Part shown: in pieces, positions 33,588 through 44,268 of the stretch
Layout: each line of letters begins with the position of its first letter
Numbering within the stretch: position 1 is the stretch's first letter
Assembly: GCF_001411495.1 (NCBI RefSeq)
Contig: NZ_CP012982.1
Span: 2,542,001-2,606,000 of the forward strand
Source: Burkholderia cepacia ATCC 25416
GTDB lineage: Bacteria; Pseudomonadota; Gammaproteobacteria; Burkholderiales; Burkholderiaceae
Length of the DNA: 64,000 bases
Reading direction: 5' to 3'
The notes under the pieces: model-generated
The model's input: the letters and a program-made list of their open reading frames with translations, nothing else
What the model was told of the DNA's origin: nothing
Databases searched by the model: none
Translations under genes and position numbers: made by a program

Positions 33588-33914
33588 ATGAAGAAGCTTC
33601 TGATTGCAGCAGCAGTTCTGGCGGTTTCGGGTGCAGCGTTCGCAGGTAGCGGCACGGTGTCGAGCAGCAGCTCGTCGAGCGGCGGTTCGACGATGGCAGG
33701 CGTTGCCGGCTTCGGCCATTTCACCGCGACCGATTCCGGCTCTGCACTCGGTGCAGCCGGCGCACTTGCCGGTGGCCCGGGCAGCGGTTCGGTCTCGTAC
33801 ACGAACCACACGCAATCGTCGTCGGTTAGCGGTTTCGGCTTCGGTGGCGCACAGGCAGGTGGCACCAGCGGCGCGAATGCCGGCTCGATCGGCTGGACGG
33901 TTCACCACTATTAA
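33588..33914 (+). CDS. Exported Ser/Gly-rich protein 1
   Basis: 108 residues with a signal peptide (MKKLLIAAAVLAVSGAAFA, cleavage before GSG). The mature chain is low-complexity Ser/Gly/Ala (GTVSSSSSSSGGSTMAGVAG) with short aromatic breaks (GFGHFTATDSGS, SYTNHTQSSS, SGFGFGGAQ) and the end TVHHY. Such composition suits a matrix or amyloid-like protein. It is first of five exported genes on the same strand. No family is recognised. Confidence 0.75.
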   Translation: MKKLLIAAAVLAVSGAAFAGSGTVSSSSSSSGGSTMAGVAGFGHFTATDSGSALGAAGALAGGPGSGSVSYTNHTQSSSVSGFGFGGAQAGGTSGANAGSIGWTVHHY

Positions 33915-34025
33915 GCCGCGACGCGTAGCGTTCGTCATTGGCTGGCGGTACGGATGCCGGGTTCCGCTCGATGGGGGTAGACCCGGCTCCGCCACCGCCG
34001 AACTTACTCACAGCAAGGAATTGCT

Positions 34026-34616
34026 ATGAAAGCCAAAGTCATTTTCGCGACAGCGCTCACCGTCATATCGTCGGCTGCATTGGCAGCGGGTTCCTCCACG
34101 ACCAACCAGACACAGTCCGTTGCGGCGGGTGTTTCCGGTTCGGTTTTGGTCGGCTCTGGCAGCTATACCAGCAATTCGACTTCGACGGCGGGCGCGAACG
34201 CGGGCAGTACGGTGACACCCGCTGGTTCCGCCGGCACGGCATCCGCCTTCCACAACACGACCTCGACGGCCAGCGGTTCGGGCACGAACGGGGGCGCGTT
34301 CGCGGCAGGCGGCGGTATCGGTGCCGCAGGCTCGTACGGTGGAAACAGCAAAACGAACGAGAACGCGAATGCGCTGTCGGGAGGGGTGAGTGCCACGATC
34401 GTGCTGGGCGCAAACCACTACACGGCCAGCAGCGCGAACGACCAGGGCAATGCCAACGCGGGTGCCGCTGGGCTGACCGGCAGTGCTGGGTCAGGCGCGA
34501 TCACGGGTTCGAATCACTACAACTCGTCGACCGTGTGGAGTACCGGTTCGGCCGGCTCGCCGTCCGCATCGGGCGGAAGCAACGCCAGTTCAAGTGCGAC
34601 CGGAAGCAGTCATTAG
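34026..34616 (+). CDS. Exported Ser/Gly/Asn-rich protein 2
   Basis: 196 residues with a signal peptide (MKAKVIFATALTVISSAALA). The mature part repeats loosely related Asn/Ser/Thr/Gly stretches around short Tyr- or His-containing turns (GSYTSNSTS, AFHNTTST, NHYTASSAN, NHYNSSTV) and ends SATGSSH. It lacks Cys. The spaced N-H-Y motifs suggest an irregular beta-repeat, as in secreted fibre or adhesin proteins. The gap to protein 1 is 111 bases. Confidence 0.78.
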   Translation: MKAKVIFATALTVISSAALAAGSSTTNQTQSVAAGVSGSVLVGSGSYTSNSTSTAGANAGSTVTPAGSAGTASAFHNTTSTASGSGTNGGAFAAGGGIGAAGSYGGNSKTNENANALSGGVSATIVLGANHYTASSANDQGNANAGAAGLTGSAGSGAITGSNHYNSSTVWSTGSAGSPSASGGSNASSSATGSSH

Positions 34617-34691
34617 TCAGGTGTGGGGGGGACCAGTTTCCCAGCGACGCTGGTCTCTTTTGCCCACATTGTTGTCACGTAAGGAGTTGGC

Positions 34692-34973
34692 ATGAAGCAG
34701 AAACTGATTGCCGCCGCTCTGATGCTCGCGTCTCTGACGGCGTATGGCGCTGACCGTATTGCCAACGACGTGCAATCGAATTTGCAGACGTCAAACAACC
34801 CTGACCAGACAACCAAACCGTCAGAACAACAAACGCTTTCTTCGGGCAGTGCCATCGGCGGACCAGACGCTCAGCAGTGGCAGGGCATGTCGGCCGGCTC
34901 GTGGTCCCAGCTGGGCAACGGCTGGAAGCAGTTCGGGGAAGCAGGCAAAGCTGAAGGGAATCAGGGGAATTAG
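34692..34973 (+). CDS. Small exported Gln/Asn-rich protein 3
   Basis: 93 residues with a signal peptide (MKQKLIAAALMLASLTAYG). The mature chain is hydrophilic: DRIANDVQSNLQTSNNPDQT, then PDAQQWQGMSAGSWSQLGNGWKQFGEAGKAEGNQGN with three regularly spaced Trp. AAGGAG lies upstream of the start. It sits between proteins 2 and 4 in the cassette. Confidence 0.75.
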   Translation: MKQKLIAAALMLASLTAYGADRIANDVQSNLQTSNNPDQTTKPSEQQTLSSGSAIGGPDAQQWQGMSAGSWSQLGNGWKQFGEAGKAEGNQGN

Positions 34974-35017
34974 TACGGTTGCCTGGGTGGGAGGTAAAAC
35001 CTCGTCCGGAGAGTGAA

Positions 35018-36763
35018 ATGAACAGCAACAGGATCAAGGTGGCATGCGCTGCGATGTTCGCGATGACCACGATCGGCGCCCAAGCGCAAACCGCCGATTC
35101 GACTTCGAGCGCGCAGTCGTCGACGTCGTCGACGGCAGTCAGCCAGGGCGGCGGCTCGAGCATGAACACGAACACCACGAGCTCGCGCGGCGGCAACGCC
35201 ACCAGCTCCAGCGGGGTTCGCAGCAGCGGCAATTCGAGCGTGAACGTGAACGTGACGATGCCGTCCAGCACGAGCGGCGGCACGAACGTGACGCCGCAGT
35301 CGCTGCAGTCGTCCGGCGCGCCCGGCACCAACCCGTACAACACCCAGTCGTCGGAAAACGTCAATTATTCCGGCACGCAGACGATCAAGACGAACCCCGC
35401 GATCCAGGCGCCGGGCCTCACGACCACGCTGTCCGATACCTGCATGGGATCGGTGAGCGTCGGCGTGTCGTTTCCGGGGTTCGGCGCGACGGGCGGCACG
35501 ACGCTGGTCGACCAGGCCTGCGTGCGGCGTCTCGATGCGCGTGAATTCCGTGCGATGGGCCTGACAGACGTGGCGCTCGCGCTGCTCTGCCAGAGCGACG
35601 CGAACCGGCGTGCGGTGGAAGCGACCGGGCATCTGTGCCCGGGCACGACGACGCCGCTCGCACGTTCGAACGTGGCGCCGAGCGTGGAAGCGACGGTCGC
35701 CGACGACGTGAAGTATCGCGATCCGATCGTGCGTGACCGCATGGGCTTGCCGCCGCTGGGCGCAGCCGCGCCGGCACCGGCGCAGGCCCGCCCGGTGGCG
35801 ACGACCTCGGTGCAGGCGGCGCCCGTGTCGGTGCCGGTACCCGTGCCCGTGCCGTCGATCGCGCCGGTTGTCGCCGCGCCGGCCGTTGCCGCACCGGCTG
35901 TTGCTGCTGCCGCGCCGGCAACGGCGGCGCCGGCTGTTGCTGCCGCAGCCCCTGCCGTTGCCAAACCCGCCATTGCAGCCGCGGCACCGGCCGTCGCCGC
36001 AGCGCCTGCGGTGGCTGCCGCACCCGCTGTCGCCGCCGCGCCCGCAGCCTCGGTCGTACCGGCGGCCGCGATCGCCGCCGTGCCGGCTGCCGCCGTGCTC
36101 GCCGCGCCGGCCGTTGCGGACAAGGCATCGCCGGTACCTGCCGCGCCGGTCGCCGACACGAAGGCCCCCGAACCCGTGCAGCCCGTCGCCGACAAGGCAC
36201 CGGAGCCCGCGCCGGCGGTCGCCGACAAGGCGCCGGAGCCCGCGCCGGCGGTCGCCGACAAGGCGCCGGAGCCCGCGCCGGCGGTTGCCGACAAGGCGCC
36301 CGAACCCGCACCGGTAATCGCCGACAAGGCCCCCGAGCCTGTGCAGCCCGTCGCCGACAAGGCACCGGAGCCGATGCCGGCCGCGACCGACAACGCAGCG
36401 CAGGCCGCTGCCGCGCCGGCTGCGGATACGACGCCGGCCGCTGCCGTCGTTGCGGCGCCCGCAGCCGAGGCCGCGATGCCCGCACCGGCAGCCGATGCGA
36501 AGGCCGCGGAACCAGCTCCGGTCGCCGCGGAAGCGCCCGCACCGGAACCCGCGCAGCCTGCCGCCGCCGCGGCCGCAGCGCCTGCCGACATGCCGGCAGC
36601 CGACGCGAAGGTGCCGGACCAGGCAGCCGCGCAGCCCGCCGAGATGCCGGCGTTGTCCGATCCGGCGCAAGGATTGCCGGCGGCTCCGGTCGACCAGCAG
36701 GCCGCCCCGGCTGTACCGGTCTTGCCGGCTCCGGCCGTCATCTCGACGAGCACGTCGTCGTAA
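35018..36763 (+). CDS. Large exported Ala/Pro-repeat protein 4
   Basis: 581 residues; the start has CGGAGAG upstream and begins MNSNRIKVACAAMFAMTTIGAQAQ, a signal peptide. Residues about 25-115 are Ser/Asn/Gly-rich. Residues about 120-230 form a compact domain with four Cys (TTTLSDTCMGSVSVGVSFPGF, LVDQACVRRLDAREFRAMGL, ALALLCQSDANRRAVEATGHLCPG). From about 250 to the end it is Ala/Pro/Val-rich, with an 11-residue repeat V-A-D-K-A-P-E-P-A-P-A encoded at about 36181-36380. The tail resembles wall- or matrix-spanning stalks. The Cys domain is probably the functional part; its family is not recognised. Confidence 0.82.
   Translation: MNSNRIKVACAAMFAMTTIGAQAQTADSTSSAQSSTSSTAVSQGGGSSMNTNTTSSRGGNATSSSGVRSSGNSSVNVNVTMPSSTSGGTNVTPQSLQSSGAPGTNPYNTQSSENVNYSGTQTIKTNPAIQAPGLTTTLSDTCMGSVSVGVSFPGFGATGGTTLVDQACVRRLDAREFRAMGLTDVALALLCQSDANRRAVEATGHLCPGTTTPLARSNVAPSVEATVADDVKYRDPIVRDRMGLPPLGAAAPAPAQARPVATTSVQAAPVSVPVPVPVPSIAPVVAAPAVAAPAVAAAAPATAAPAVAAAAPAVAKPAIAAAAPAVAAAPAVAAAPAVAAAPAASVVPAAAIAAVPAAAVLAAPAVADKASPVPAAPVADTKAPEPVQPVADKAPEPAPAVADKAPEPAPAVADKAPEPAPAVADKAPEPAPVIADKAPEPVQPVADKAPEPMPAATDNAAQAAAAPAADTTPAAAVVAAPAAEAAMPAPAADAKAAEPAPVAAEAPAPEPAQPAAAAAAAPADMPAADAKVPDQAAAQPAEMPALSDPAQGLPAAPVDQQAAPAVPVLPAPAVISTSTSS
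36181..36380 (+). repeat. Tandem 33-bp repeats in the stalk of protein 4
   Basis: Units of 33 bases encode V-A-D-K-A-P-E-P-A-P-A. Adjacent units around 36205-36310 are nearly identical and the outer ones diverge (P-V-Q-P-V, P-M-P-A). Copy number may vary between strains. Confidence 0.75.
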
Positions 36764-36917
36764 GCACGCGGGTCTGGCTCCCGTGCGCCGGAATGGCGGC
36801 GCACGGGAGCCGTCCGGACCCGATGCCCGGCGGTCGTTTCCTGTTTGACGGGTGTTGGTCCCATCCCCGAGGTCAACACCTCTTTTTGCCTGACGAGGAT
36901 GCAAGGAGGCCTCAATC

Positions 36918-37502
36918 ATGAGGATCTTTTTGGTCGCTCTGTTGTTGTACAGCGCACAAGCCGCAGCACAGGCGGTATTTCAGAACCCGGCGGTCTTCGT
37001 GATCCTGGGCGAGCAGACCGCGGCAAACGCCGCGAGCGTCGCGCAGGCGCTGACGACGCTCGGTCGCGCCGACAACACGGCGTGCGCGCCGATGATGATG
37101 ATCGGCGATCCGCAGATGATCTACATGATGCCGGAGGAGGGTCACGCGCCGTCGTGGCAATCGCCGGTGTACGGCCGTGGCGCGCCGTTCGAGGCGCAGA
37201 GGGGGCCGACGCCGACCGGCAAGACGGTCGGCGCGATGCAGCATGCCGAGGACATGCAGACGCAGCCATGGAGCGACGGCAGCGCGATCACGCAGAAGAT
37301 CGCAGGCGATGCGAGCGTGACGGCGGCGGACCAGGTGAGCGGCTGGCAGCGCAACGGGCTCAGCTCGATCGAGACGGCCCGGGCGACGGAAGTGACGGTG
37401 AACGGCAAGACCTACCGGGCCTATCGTGACGACCTCAACGGTGCCGCGAAGCCGGTCGTCGAGCCGCAGATCTACACGCAGCGCGTCGTTTTCTGCCGAT
37501 AA
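36918..37502 (+). CDS. Exported protein 5
   Basis: 194 residues with a signal peptide (MRIFLVALLLYSAQAAAQA). AAGGAGG lies upstream. Unlike its neighbours the mature part is a normal globular sequence: NPAVFVILGEQTAANAASVAQALTTLGRADN, MMMIGDPQMIYMMPEEGHAPSWQSPVYGRGAPF, and the C-terminal GKTYRAYRDDLNGAAKPVVEPQIYTQRVVFCR. I recognise no family. It closes the exported cassette, 110 bases before the sigma54 activator. Confidence 0.78.
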   Translation: MRIFLVALLLYSAQAAAQAVFQNPAVFVILGEQTAANAASVAQALTTLGRADNTACAPMMMIGDPQMIYMMPEEGHAPSWQSPVYGRGAPFEAQRGPTPTGKTVGAMQHAEDMQTQPWSDGSAITQKIAGDASVTAADQVSGWQRNGLSSIETARATEVTVNGKTYRAYRDDLNGAAKPVVEPQIYTQRVVFCR

Positions 37503-37612
37503 CGAACGTCAATCCGAGAACGGCCCGGCGCCGCGTCGCGGGACCACGGTGCCCCGCTCCACGCGATCCGGCAACGGCCGTTTCGACAACCAACCCAAGC
37601 GACGAGGCCATC

Positions 37613-39034
<1,422 letters not shown>

Positions 39035-39165
39035 CGCGCCGCGGCGCGCAGCCGCTCAAGACCGCGCGACGTCGGCCGTTAAGACATGAAACGGCCCGTC
39101 CGGACCGCCGCGCGGCGATGCGCGCGCGGCCGGCATGCGGCGCATCACGCTTATCCGAGGTTACC

Positions 39166-39672
39166 GTGGCAGAGTGCAGTCACTGCGGCAGGACGTTCCT
39201 GGTCGGCGGGCGGTCGATCGACGGCCGCCGCTATTGCCGTCCGGCGTGCGCCCGGGCGCATCCGATCGTCGTCGAGGCGGAGCGGGTGCCCGACGCGAAG
39301 GTCTGGGAGTACGTACACGACTGGCGTTACGGGCCGTGCCCGATCTGCCGTCGCGACGACCGGCCGGTCGATGTCCATGCGTCGCATCGCGTCGTGTCGC
39401 TGCTGTTCGTCACGCGCTGGGCGACACGGCGCCACGTGTGCTGCCGGCGTTGCGGCCGCAGGAAGCAGGCGGTCGCGTTGCTGGCGTCGGCCGCGTTCGG
39501 CTGGTGGGGGCTGCCGTGGGGCCTCGTGCTGACGCCGATCCAGCTCGCGCGCAACGCGCTCGGGCTGGCCGCGCGCGATCCGCAGGTCGCGACGCGGCAG
39601 TTCGAGCAGCTCGTGCGGCGCAAGCTGGCGGCGCGCCGGCTGCAGCGCGCGCGGCAGGGCGCCGGCGCCTGA
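39166..39672 (+). CDS. Cys-rich zinc-ribbon membrane protein, unknown
   Basis: 168 residues from a GTG start with GAGG upstream. It opens with C-S-H-C-G (4-8) and Y-C-R-P-A-C (24-29), a four-Cys zinc-ribbon pattern. A second pair of CxxC-type sites follows: C-P-I-C (about 56-59) with C-C-R-R-C-G (93-98). Then comes a hydrophobic hairpin (about 103-128, ALLASAAFGWWGLPWGLVLTPIQL) and a basic C-terminus. The order suggests a zinc-binding head anchored in the membrane. Related proteins of unknown function occur in other bacteria. It follows the sigma54 activator. Confidence 0.72.
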   Translation: MAECSHCGRTFLVGGRSIDGRRYCRPACARAHPIVVEAERVPDAKVWEYVHDWRYGPCPICRRDDRPVDVHASHRVVSLLFVTRWATRRHVCCRRCGRRKQAVALLASAAFGWWGLPWGLVLTPIQLARNALGLAARDPQVATRQFEQLVRRKLAARRLQRARQGAGA

Positions 39673-39699
39673 GCGTGCGGTGCGGCGTGCCGCGCGCGA

Positions 39700-40194
39700 T
39701 CAGGAGGCCGGCCGCTCGAAGCCCGAGGCGACCCAGCGCTCGGCACCGGCCTTGTTGAGCTTGAAACCGGCCGACACCTTGGCTTCGGCCAGCAGCTCGC
39801 CATACGGATCGAATGCCTTGAGCTGCGCGTACGGCTCGAATTCGTCCGGCACGATGTCGAGCGTCACCGACACATCCTGGCCGTCCTCGCCCTGAACCGT
39901 CACTTCCTTGTGCAGCATCGCGCGCCGCTGCTGCTCGTGGCGCATCAGCACCTCGCTCGCGGTCTTCACGAGCGTGCGGAACGCGTTCGCGTCCATCGGC
40001 TTGGGGTTCTTCTTGTCGCGGCCCATGGTCCACGGCCCGACGAGCGCGGGCTCGGACTCGCCGTCCTTGATCATTTCGACGGCCCAGCCGTCGTCGTCTT
40101 CGTTCTTGATGATGCGGGCCGTCCAGCCGTTGTCGCGCCAGAGGCCGTCTTCGTGGATGGAGGTGTCGTCGGATTGCAGGTCGGATTCGGTCAT
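39700..40194 (-). CDS. Conserved cytoplasmic protein, unknown
   Basis: 164 residues starting MTESDLQSDDTS. It has an acidic N-terminus, then WTARIIKNEDDDGWAVEMIKDGESEPALVGPWTMGRDKKNPKPMDANAFRTLVKTASEVLMRHEQQ, and an immunoglobulin-like or beta-rich part (KEVTVQGEDGQDVSVTLDIVPDEFEPYAQLKAFDPYGELLAEAKV). No signal peptide or membrane span is present, and the Shine-Dalgarno is poor. It resembles uncharacterised Burkholderia proteins; I cannot name a function. Confidence 0.75.
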   Translation of the reverse strand: MTESDLQSDDTSIHEDGLWRDNGWTARIIKNEDDDGWAVEMIKDGESEPALVGPWTMGRDKKNPKPMDANAFRTLVKTASEVLMRHEQQRRAMLHKEVTVQGEDGQDVSVTLDIVPDEFEPYAQLKAFDPYGELLAEAKVSAGFKLNKAGAERWVASGFERPAS

Positions 40195-40592
40195 GAGGAA
40201 AGCGGGGCGGGGCCACCGGAGTACGGGCGCGGGCACGGGGCGGTGGCGCGCGGCCGGCATCGGCGCGTCGCTCGCCGCCGGCGGCCCGGCGCGGCATGCA
40301 AAGGCGTCGATTTTACCTGCTGGCCGGCCGGATGGCCCGTGTGGCCCGCCACGCCGGCCATCCGGCCGATGTTCCGAGGTGCCGGCCGCTCCGCGACGGC
40401 CGCTCGAACCGGCGCAAATATCAAACTCGTATTACGTCCCTGACGACCAATCCCGTTACCGTCCGATATCCCGTCCGCGTGCGGCTTCATAGAATCGGTG
40501 TGCAGGCTAAAAATAGCCTGAACGTCCGATCAACGCCAAACCGGCCGTGCGCGCTCCGCGTCGCGCGGCCGATGAACCACCGGGAACCACGC
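40195..40592. other. Intergenic region between divergent genes
   Basis: 398 bases containing promoters for the unknown protein (leftward) and the response regulator (rightward). It holds a perfect hairpin CAGGCTA/TAGCCTG (40503-40509, 40514-40520) with an AAAA loop, 73 bases before the regulator start. No gene is seen. Confidence 0.5.
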
Positions 40593-41270
40593 ATGAGGAA
40601 ATTCAACGTTCGCATCGTCTTCGCGTACGACTGGCCGTTGACGCTGGCCGGCATCGAGCAGGTCGCAGGCAGCGCCTGCGCGATCGAGCTCGTCGCGGTA
40701 TGCCGGAATGTGGCCGAGCTGGCCGCGTCGCTCGGCGGCGTCGACTGCGATGTCGTGCTGGTCGACTATGCGATCCGCGGGGACGCGCAGATGGACGGCC
40801 TCGGGCTGCTCGACTGGCTGCGGCGCACGCGTCCGAACGTCGGGGTCGTCGTGCTGGTCGCGAACGAGAATCCGCTGATCGTCGGGTCGATCCTCGCGAT
40901 CGGCGGCGTGAGCGTCGTCAGCAAGTTCGACGAGGTCGGCCATATCGTCACGGCCATTCATTCGAGCTACAGCGGCGGGCACTACCTGTCGCCGCTCGTC
41001 AGGCGCGCGGTCGATGCGGCCGGCGAGCGCGGCGAGGCGCCCGTGAAGCTGTCGGCGCGCGAAATCGAGGTCATTCGCCTGTATCTGTCCGGGGTGCCGA
41101 TCAAGACGATCGCGCAGCGTCTGAGCAAGGGCAAGCAGACGGTCAGTGCGCAGAAGATCAGCGCGATGAAGAAGCTCGGCGTGAACAACGACGTCGAGCT
41201 GGTCCGGCGGGCGGCGGGGCTGGGGCTCGGCACCGGTGCGGCCGCGCCGCGGCCCGGCGACGCGGCGTGA
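40593..41270 (+). CDS. NarL/RcsB-type response regulator
   Basis: 225 residues. The receiver domain shows IVFAYDWPLTLAGIEQV (acidic site reduced to a single Asp), the phospho-acceptor Asp in DVVLVDYAIRGD, and Lys in VVSKFDE. The C-terminal LuxR-type HTH reads LSAREIEVIRLYLSGVPIKTIAQRLSKGKQTVSAQKISAMKKLGVNNDVELVRRA, RcsB-like in TVSAQK and MKKLG. A start seven codons upstream is possible but lacks a ribosome site. No histidine kinase gene is adjacent, so it is an orphan in this window. Confidence 0.88.
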   Translation: MRKFNVRIVFAYDWPLTLAGIEQVAGSACAIELVAVCRNVAELAASLGGVDCDVVLVDYAIRGDAQMDGLGLLDWLRRTRPNVGVVVLVANENPLIVGSILAIGGVSVVSKFDEVGHIVTAIHSSYSGGHYLSPLVRRAVDAAGERGEAPVKLSAREIEVIRLYLSGVPIKTIAQRLSKGKQTVSAQKISAMKKLGVNNDVELVRRAAGLGLGTGAAAPRPGDAA

Positions 41271-41295
41271 GCCCGCGTGCGCCGGACGGCCGCCG

Positions 41296-42849
41296 TCAGG
41301 CCGGCAACGCAAACCGCGTCACGGCGTCCCGCAGCGCCTCGGCCTGATCGCGCAGCGAATGCGCGGCGGCCGCCGCTTCTTCGACGAGCGCCGCGTTCTG
41401 CTGCGTGACCTGGTCCATCTCGCCCACCGCGCGATTGACCTGCTCGATGCCGGCGCTCTGTTCGCGCGACGCATGGCTGATCTCGTCGAGGATCTCGTTC
41501 ACGCGCCGCACCGACTGCACGATCTCGGCCATCGTCTCGCCCGCGTGCGTGACGAGCGCCGCGCCTTGCTCGACGGTCTCGTTCGACGACACGATCAGCG
41601 ACTTGATTTCCTTCGCCGCCGTCGCCGAGCGTTGCGCGAGCGAGCGCACTTCGGCCGCGACCACCGCGAAGCCGCGGCCCTGTTCGCCCGCGCGCGCGGC
41701 TTCGACGGCCGCATTCAGCGCGAGGATGTTGGTCTGGAACGCGATCCCGTCGATCACGCCGATGATGTCGCCGATCTTGTGCGAGCGGTCGGTGATCTCG
41801 TTCATCGTGCGCACGACGTCGTCGACCACCGCGCTGCCGCGCGTCGCGACCTGCGCGGCCTGGCCGGCGAGCGACGCGGCCTGGGCGGCGCTGTCCGCGT
41901 TCTGCTTCACGTTCGCGGTCATCTGGTCCATGCTCGACGCGGTCTGCACGAGCGCGGCCGCCTGTTCCTCGGTGCGCTGCGACAGGTCCGTGTTGCCCGA
42001 CGCGATCTCGCTTGCGCCGACGTTGATGTTCTCGGTACCCATCCGCACGCGCGACACCATGTCGATCAGCCCGCCTTGCATCGTGTGCAGCGCGTGCAGC
42101 AGGCTGCCGCGATCGTCGTGCTTCACGGCGACGTGCGCGGTCAGGTCGCCCTGCGCGATGCGCTGCGCGGCGTCGAGTGCCACTTCCAGCTCGCCGCCGA
42201 GGTTCGCGCGCACGCTTTTCAGCACCAGCACCATCACGGCGGTCGCGATCCCGCCGAGCACGGTCGTCATCGCGAGCCAGCGGCCGACGCTTTCGAGCAC
42301 GGCGGTGCGCACGTCGTTCATGTACATGCCGGTCACGATGTACCAGTCCCAGGGTGCGAAGCGCTGCACGGCGCTGGTTTTCTCCTGCGGCTTGTCGGCG
42401 CCCGGCTTCGGCCACAGATACTCGACGAAGCCCTTGCCGCCTTCGAGGTTGCCGGCCTTCACGATCTCGACGAACAGGTGCTTGCCGTTCGGGTCGGTGA
42501 AATTCGACACGTCCTTGCCGTTGAGGTCGGCCTTGATCGGATGCATCACGATCACGGGCTTCGAGTCGTTGACGGAGATGTAGCCGTCGGCGCCGGAACG
42601 CATCGCGGCGATCGCCTCGAGTGCCTTCTGCTTCGCGTCGGCTTCCGGCAGCGCGTTCTGCTGCGACAGCTTGTAGTAATGATCGGTCACGCTCGCGGCC
42701 TGCGCGACCAACGACGCGAGCTGGTCGCGGCGGTCCGCGATCATCGATGCGCGCGTCTGCCAGGCCCCGAGCCCGGCGATCACGAGCAGGCCGAGCCAGA
42801 GGATGACGATCATCGAGGCGAGTTTCTGATTCAGGGAAAGGTTGCGCAT
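41296..42849 (-). CDS. Methyl-accepting chemotaxis protein with sCache domain
   Basis: 517 residues in the class I chemoreceptor layout. TM1 (about 10-30), a periplasmic single Cache domain ([58 protein letters not shown], then YLWPKPG and [15 protein letters not shown]), TM2 (about 190-210), a HAMP region and the signalling hairpin tip [16 protein letters not shown] / [17 protein letters not shown] / [29 protein letters not shown]. Ligands of this Cache type are often small organic acids. It reports to CheA/CheW at the cell pole. Confidence 0.93.
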   Translation of the reverse strand: MRNLSLNQKLASMIVILWLGLLVIAGLGAWQTRASMIADRRDQLASLVAQAASVTDHYYKLSQQNALPEADAKQKALEAIAAMRSGADGYISVNDSKPVIVMHPIKADLNGKDVSNFTDPNGKHLFVEIVKAGNLEGGKGFVEYLWPKPGADKPQEKTSAVQRFAPWDWYIVTGMYMNDVRTAVLESVGRWLAMTTVLGGIATAVMVLVLKSVRANLGGELEVALDAAQRIAQGDLTAHVAVKHDDRGSLLHALHTMQGGLIDMVSRVRMGTENINVGASEIASGNTDLSQRTEEQAAALVQTASSMDQMTANVKQNADSAAQAASLAGQAAQVATRGSAVVDDVVRTMNEITDRSHKIGDIIGVIDGIAFQTNILALNAAVEAARAGEQGRGFAVVAAEVRSLAQRSATAAKEIKSLIVSSNETVEQGAALVTHAGETMAEIVQSVRRVNEILDEISHASREQSAGIEQVNRAVGEMDQVTQQNAALVEEAAAAAHSLRDQAEALRDAVTRFALPA

Positions 42850-43089
42850 GGTGTGTGGTCGGTCAGTCGTGGAAGCTCGCCGGGGCGGCGTGACGGGATA
42901 AGTATCTTGACGGCGTCCGACGTGCGTTGCCGTAGGCGGGTTATCCCTAGGAGCCGGCGCCGGCGCCGATGCCGTCGACACCGACAAGGGCATCTATGCA
43001 TATGCATAACGGGCGTCGCTATACTGTCGGGGCGTTTGAATGCGCGCCGCGCGCGGCGCGGCGGCGAATGAAACCGAAAGGAGGCAACG

Positions 43090-44037
43090 ATGCGAATTCT
43101 GGTGGTGGGGGCCGGCGCGGTCGGCGGATACTTCGGCGGCCGGCTGGCCGCGGCGGGGCGCGACGTGACGTTCCTGGTGCGCGACGGCCGCGCGGCCGCG
43201 CTGGCGCGCGACGGGCTGCTGATCCGCAGCCCGCGCGGCGACCTGACGCTCGCGAACGTGCAGACCGTGCGCGCGGGCGACGCGGGTGCCGGTGTCGCGC
43301 CGTTCGACCTCGTGCTGCTGAGCTGCAAGGCGTACAGCCTCGACGACGCGATTGAGTCGTTCGCGCCGTTCGTCGGCCCGCAGACGCTGATCCTGCCCAT
43401 GCTCAACGGGATGCGCCATCTCGACGTGCTGCGCGAGCGGTTCGGCGCCGCGCAGGTGCTCGGCGGGCTGTGCGTGATCGCGGCGACGCTCGATCGCGAG
43501 CAGCGCATCGTGCACCTCAACGACACGCACGGGGTCACGTTCGGCGAACTCGCGGGCGGCGAATCGCCGCGTGTGCGCGCGGTGGCCGAGGTGCTCGGCG
43601 GCGCGGGTTTCGATGCGACGCTCAGTGACGACGTGGCCGCGCGGATGTGGGAAAAATGGGTGTTCCTCGCGACGCTCGCCGCGAGCACGTCGCTGTTCCG
43701 CGCCTCGGTCGGCGACATTCTCGCCGCGCCGGACGGCCGCCGCCTGCTCGAGACGATGCTCGGCGAATGCAGTGCGATTGCCGAGCACAACGGCCACCGG
43801 CCCGATCCGGCCGCCATCGAGCGGATGCAGCGGATGGTGCTGACGCCGTCGCCGCTGACCGCGTCGATGCTGCGCGACGTCGAAAACCATGCGCGCGTCG
43901 AAGCCGATCACGTGATCGGCGACCTGCTCGCGCGCCGCGACCCGCAGGCGGCCGATGCGCTGTCGCTGCTGCGGATCGCGTACAACCACCTGAAGGCGTA
44001 CGAAGCGCGTACCGCGCGCGAGCACGCGGCCGCGTAA
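43090..44037 (+). CDS. panE: 2-dehydropantoate 2-reductase (ketopantoate reductase)
   Basis: 315 residues with AAAGGAGG upstream. The NADP site is GAGAVGGYFGG (7-17). Family blocks follow: LSCKAYSLDDAI, PMLNGMRHLDVL (substrate Asn), WEKWVFLATLAASTSLFRASVGDI (catalytic Lys), and SPLTASMLRDVENHARVEADHVIGDLL, where the Ser and Glu contact the substrate. It reduces ketopantoate to pantoate in pantothenate synthesis; some paralogues act on other 2-oxoacids. A hairpin (44041-44060) follows. Confidence 0.92.
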   Translation: MRILVVGAGAVGGYFGGRLAAAGRDVTFLVRDGRAAALARDGLLIRSPRGDLTLANVQTVRAGDAGAGVAPFDLVLLSCKAYSLDDAIESFAPFVGPQTLILPMLNGMRHLDVLRERFGAAQVLGGLCVIAATLDREQRIVHLNDTHGVTFGELAGGESPRVRAVAEVLGGAGFDATLSDDVAARMWEKWVFLATLAASTSLFRASVGDILAAPDGRRLLETMLGECSAIAEHNGHRPDPAAIERMQRMVLTPSPLTASMLRDVENHARVEADHVIGDLLARRDPQAADALSLLRIAYNHLKAYEARTAREHAAA

Positions 44038-44040
44038 GCG

Positions 44041-44060
44041 CCGGGCGGGCGGCCGCCCGG
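44041..44060. terminator. Hairpin after panE
   Basis: CCGGGCGG (44041-44048) pairs with CCGCCCGG (44053-44060), loop GCGG, directly after the panE stop. There is no T-run. Confidence 0.4.
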
Positions 44061-44268
44061 CCGTTCCGCACTGCACAAATTTGCCATCCGGCGCCATTTG
44101 CGGCCGGAATGGGCAAAAAAGTATCGAAAATCAGGCGTAAAGTTGGTGGAGCCGCGCGCTCGATCGACCTACATTGCTTCCCATGCGACCGGTCGCGTCG
44201 CCGCGTGAAATACGCGGCGCACGCGCAAAACGAACCGGCCGGCGAGACACGGGAATGGAGACGCCCAC

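Noticed and set aside
36181..36380. Tandem repeats considered as a CRISPR array
   Set aside because: There are no spacers; the units abut and are translated as an 11-residue protein repeat.
34970..36919. Minus-strand frame of about 650 codons rich in Arg/Gly opposite exported protein 4
   Set aside because: It is the complement of the Ala/Pro repeat region and has no ribosome site or domain.
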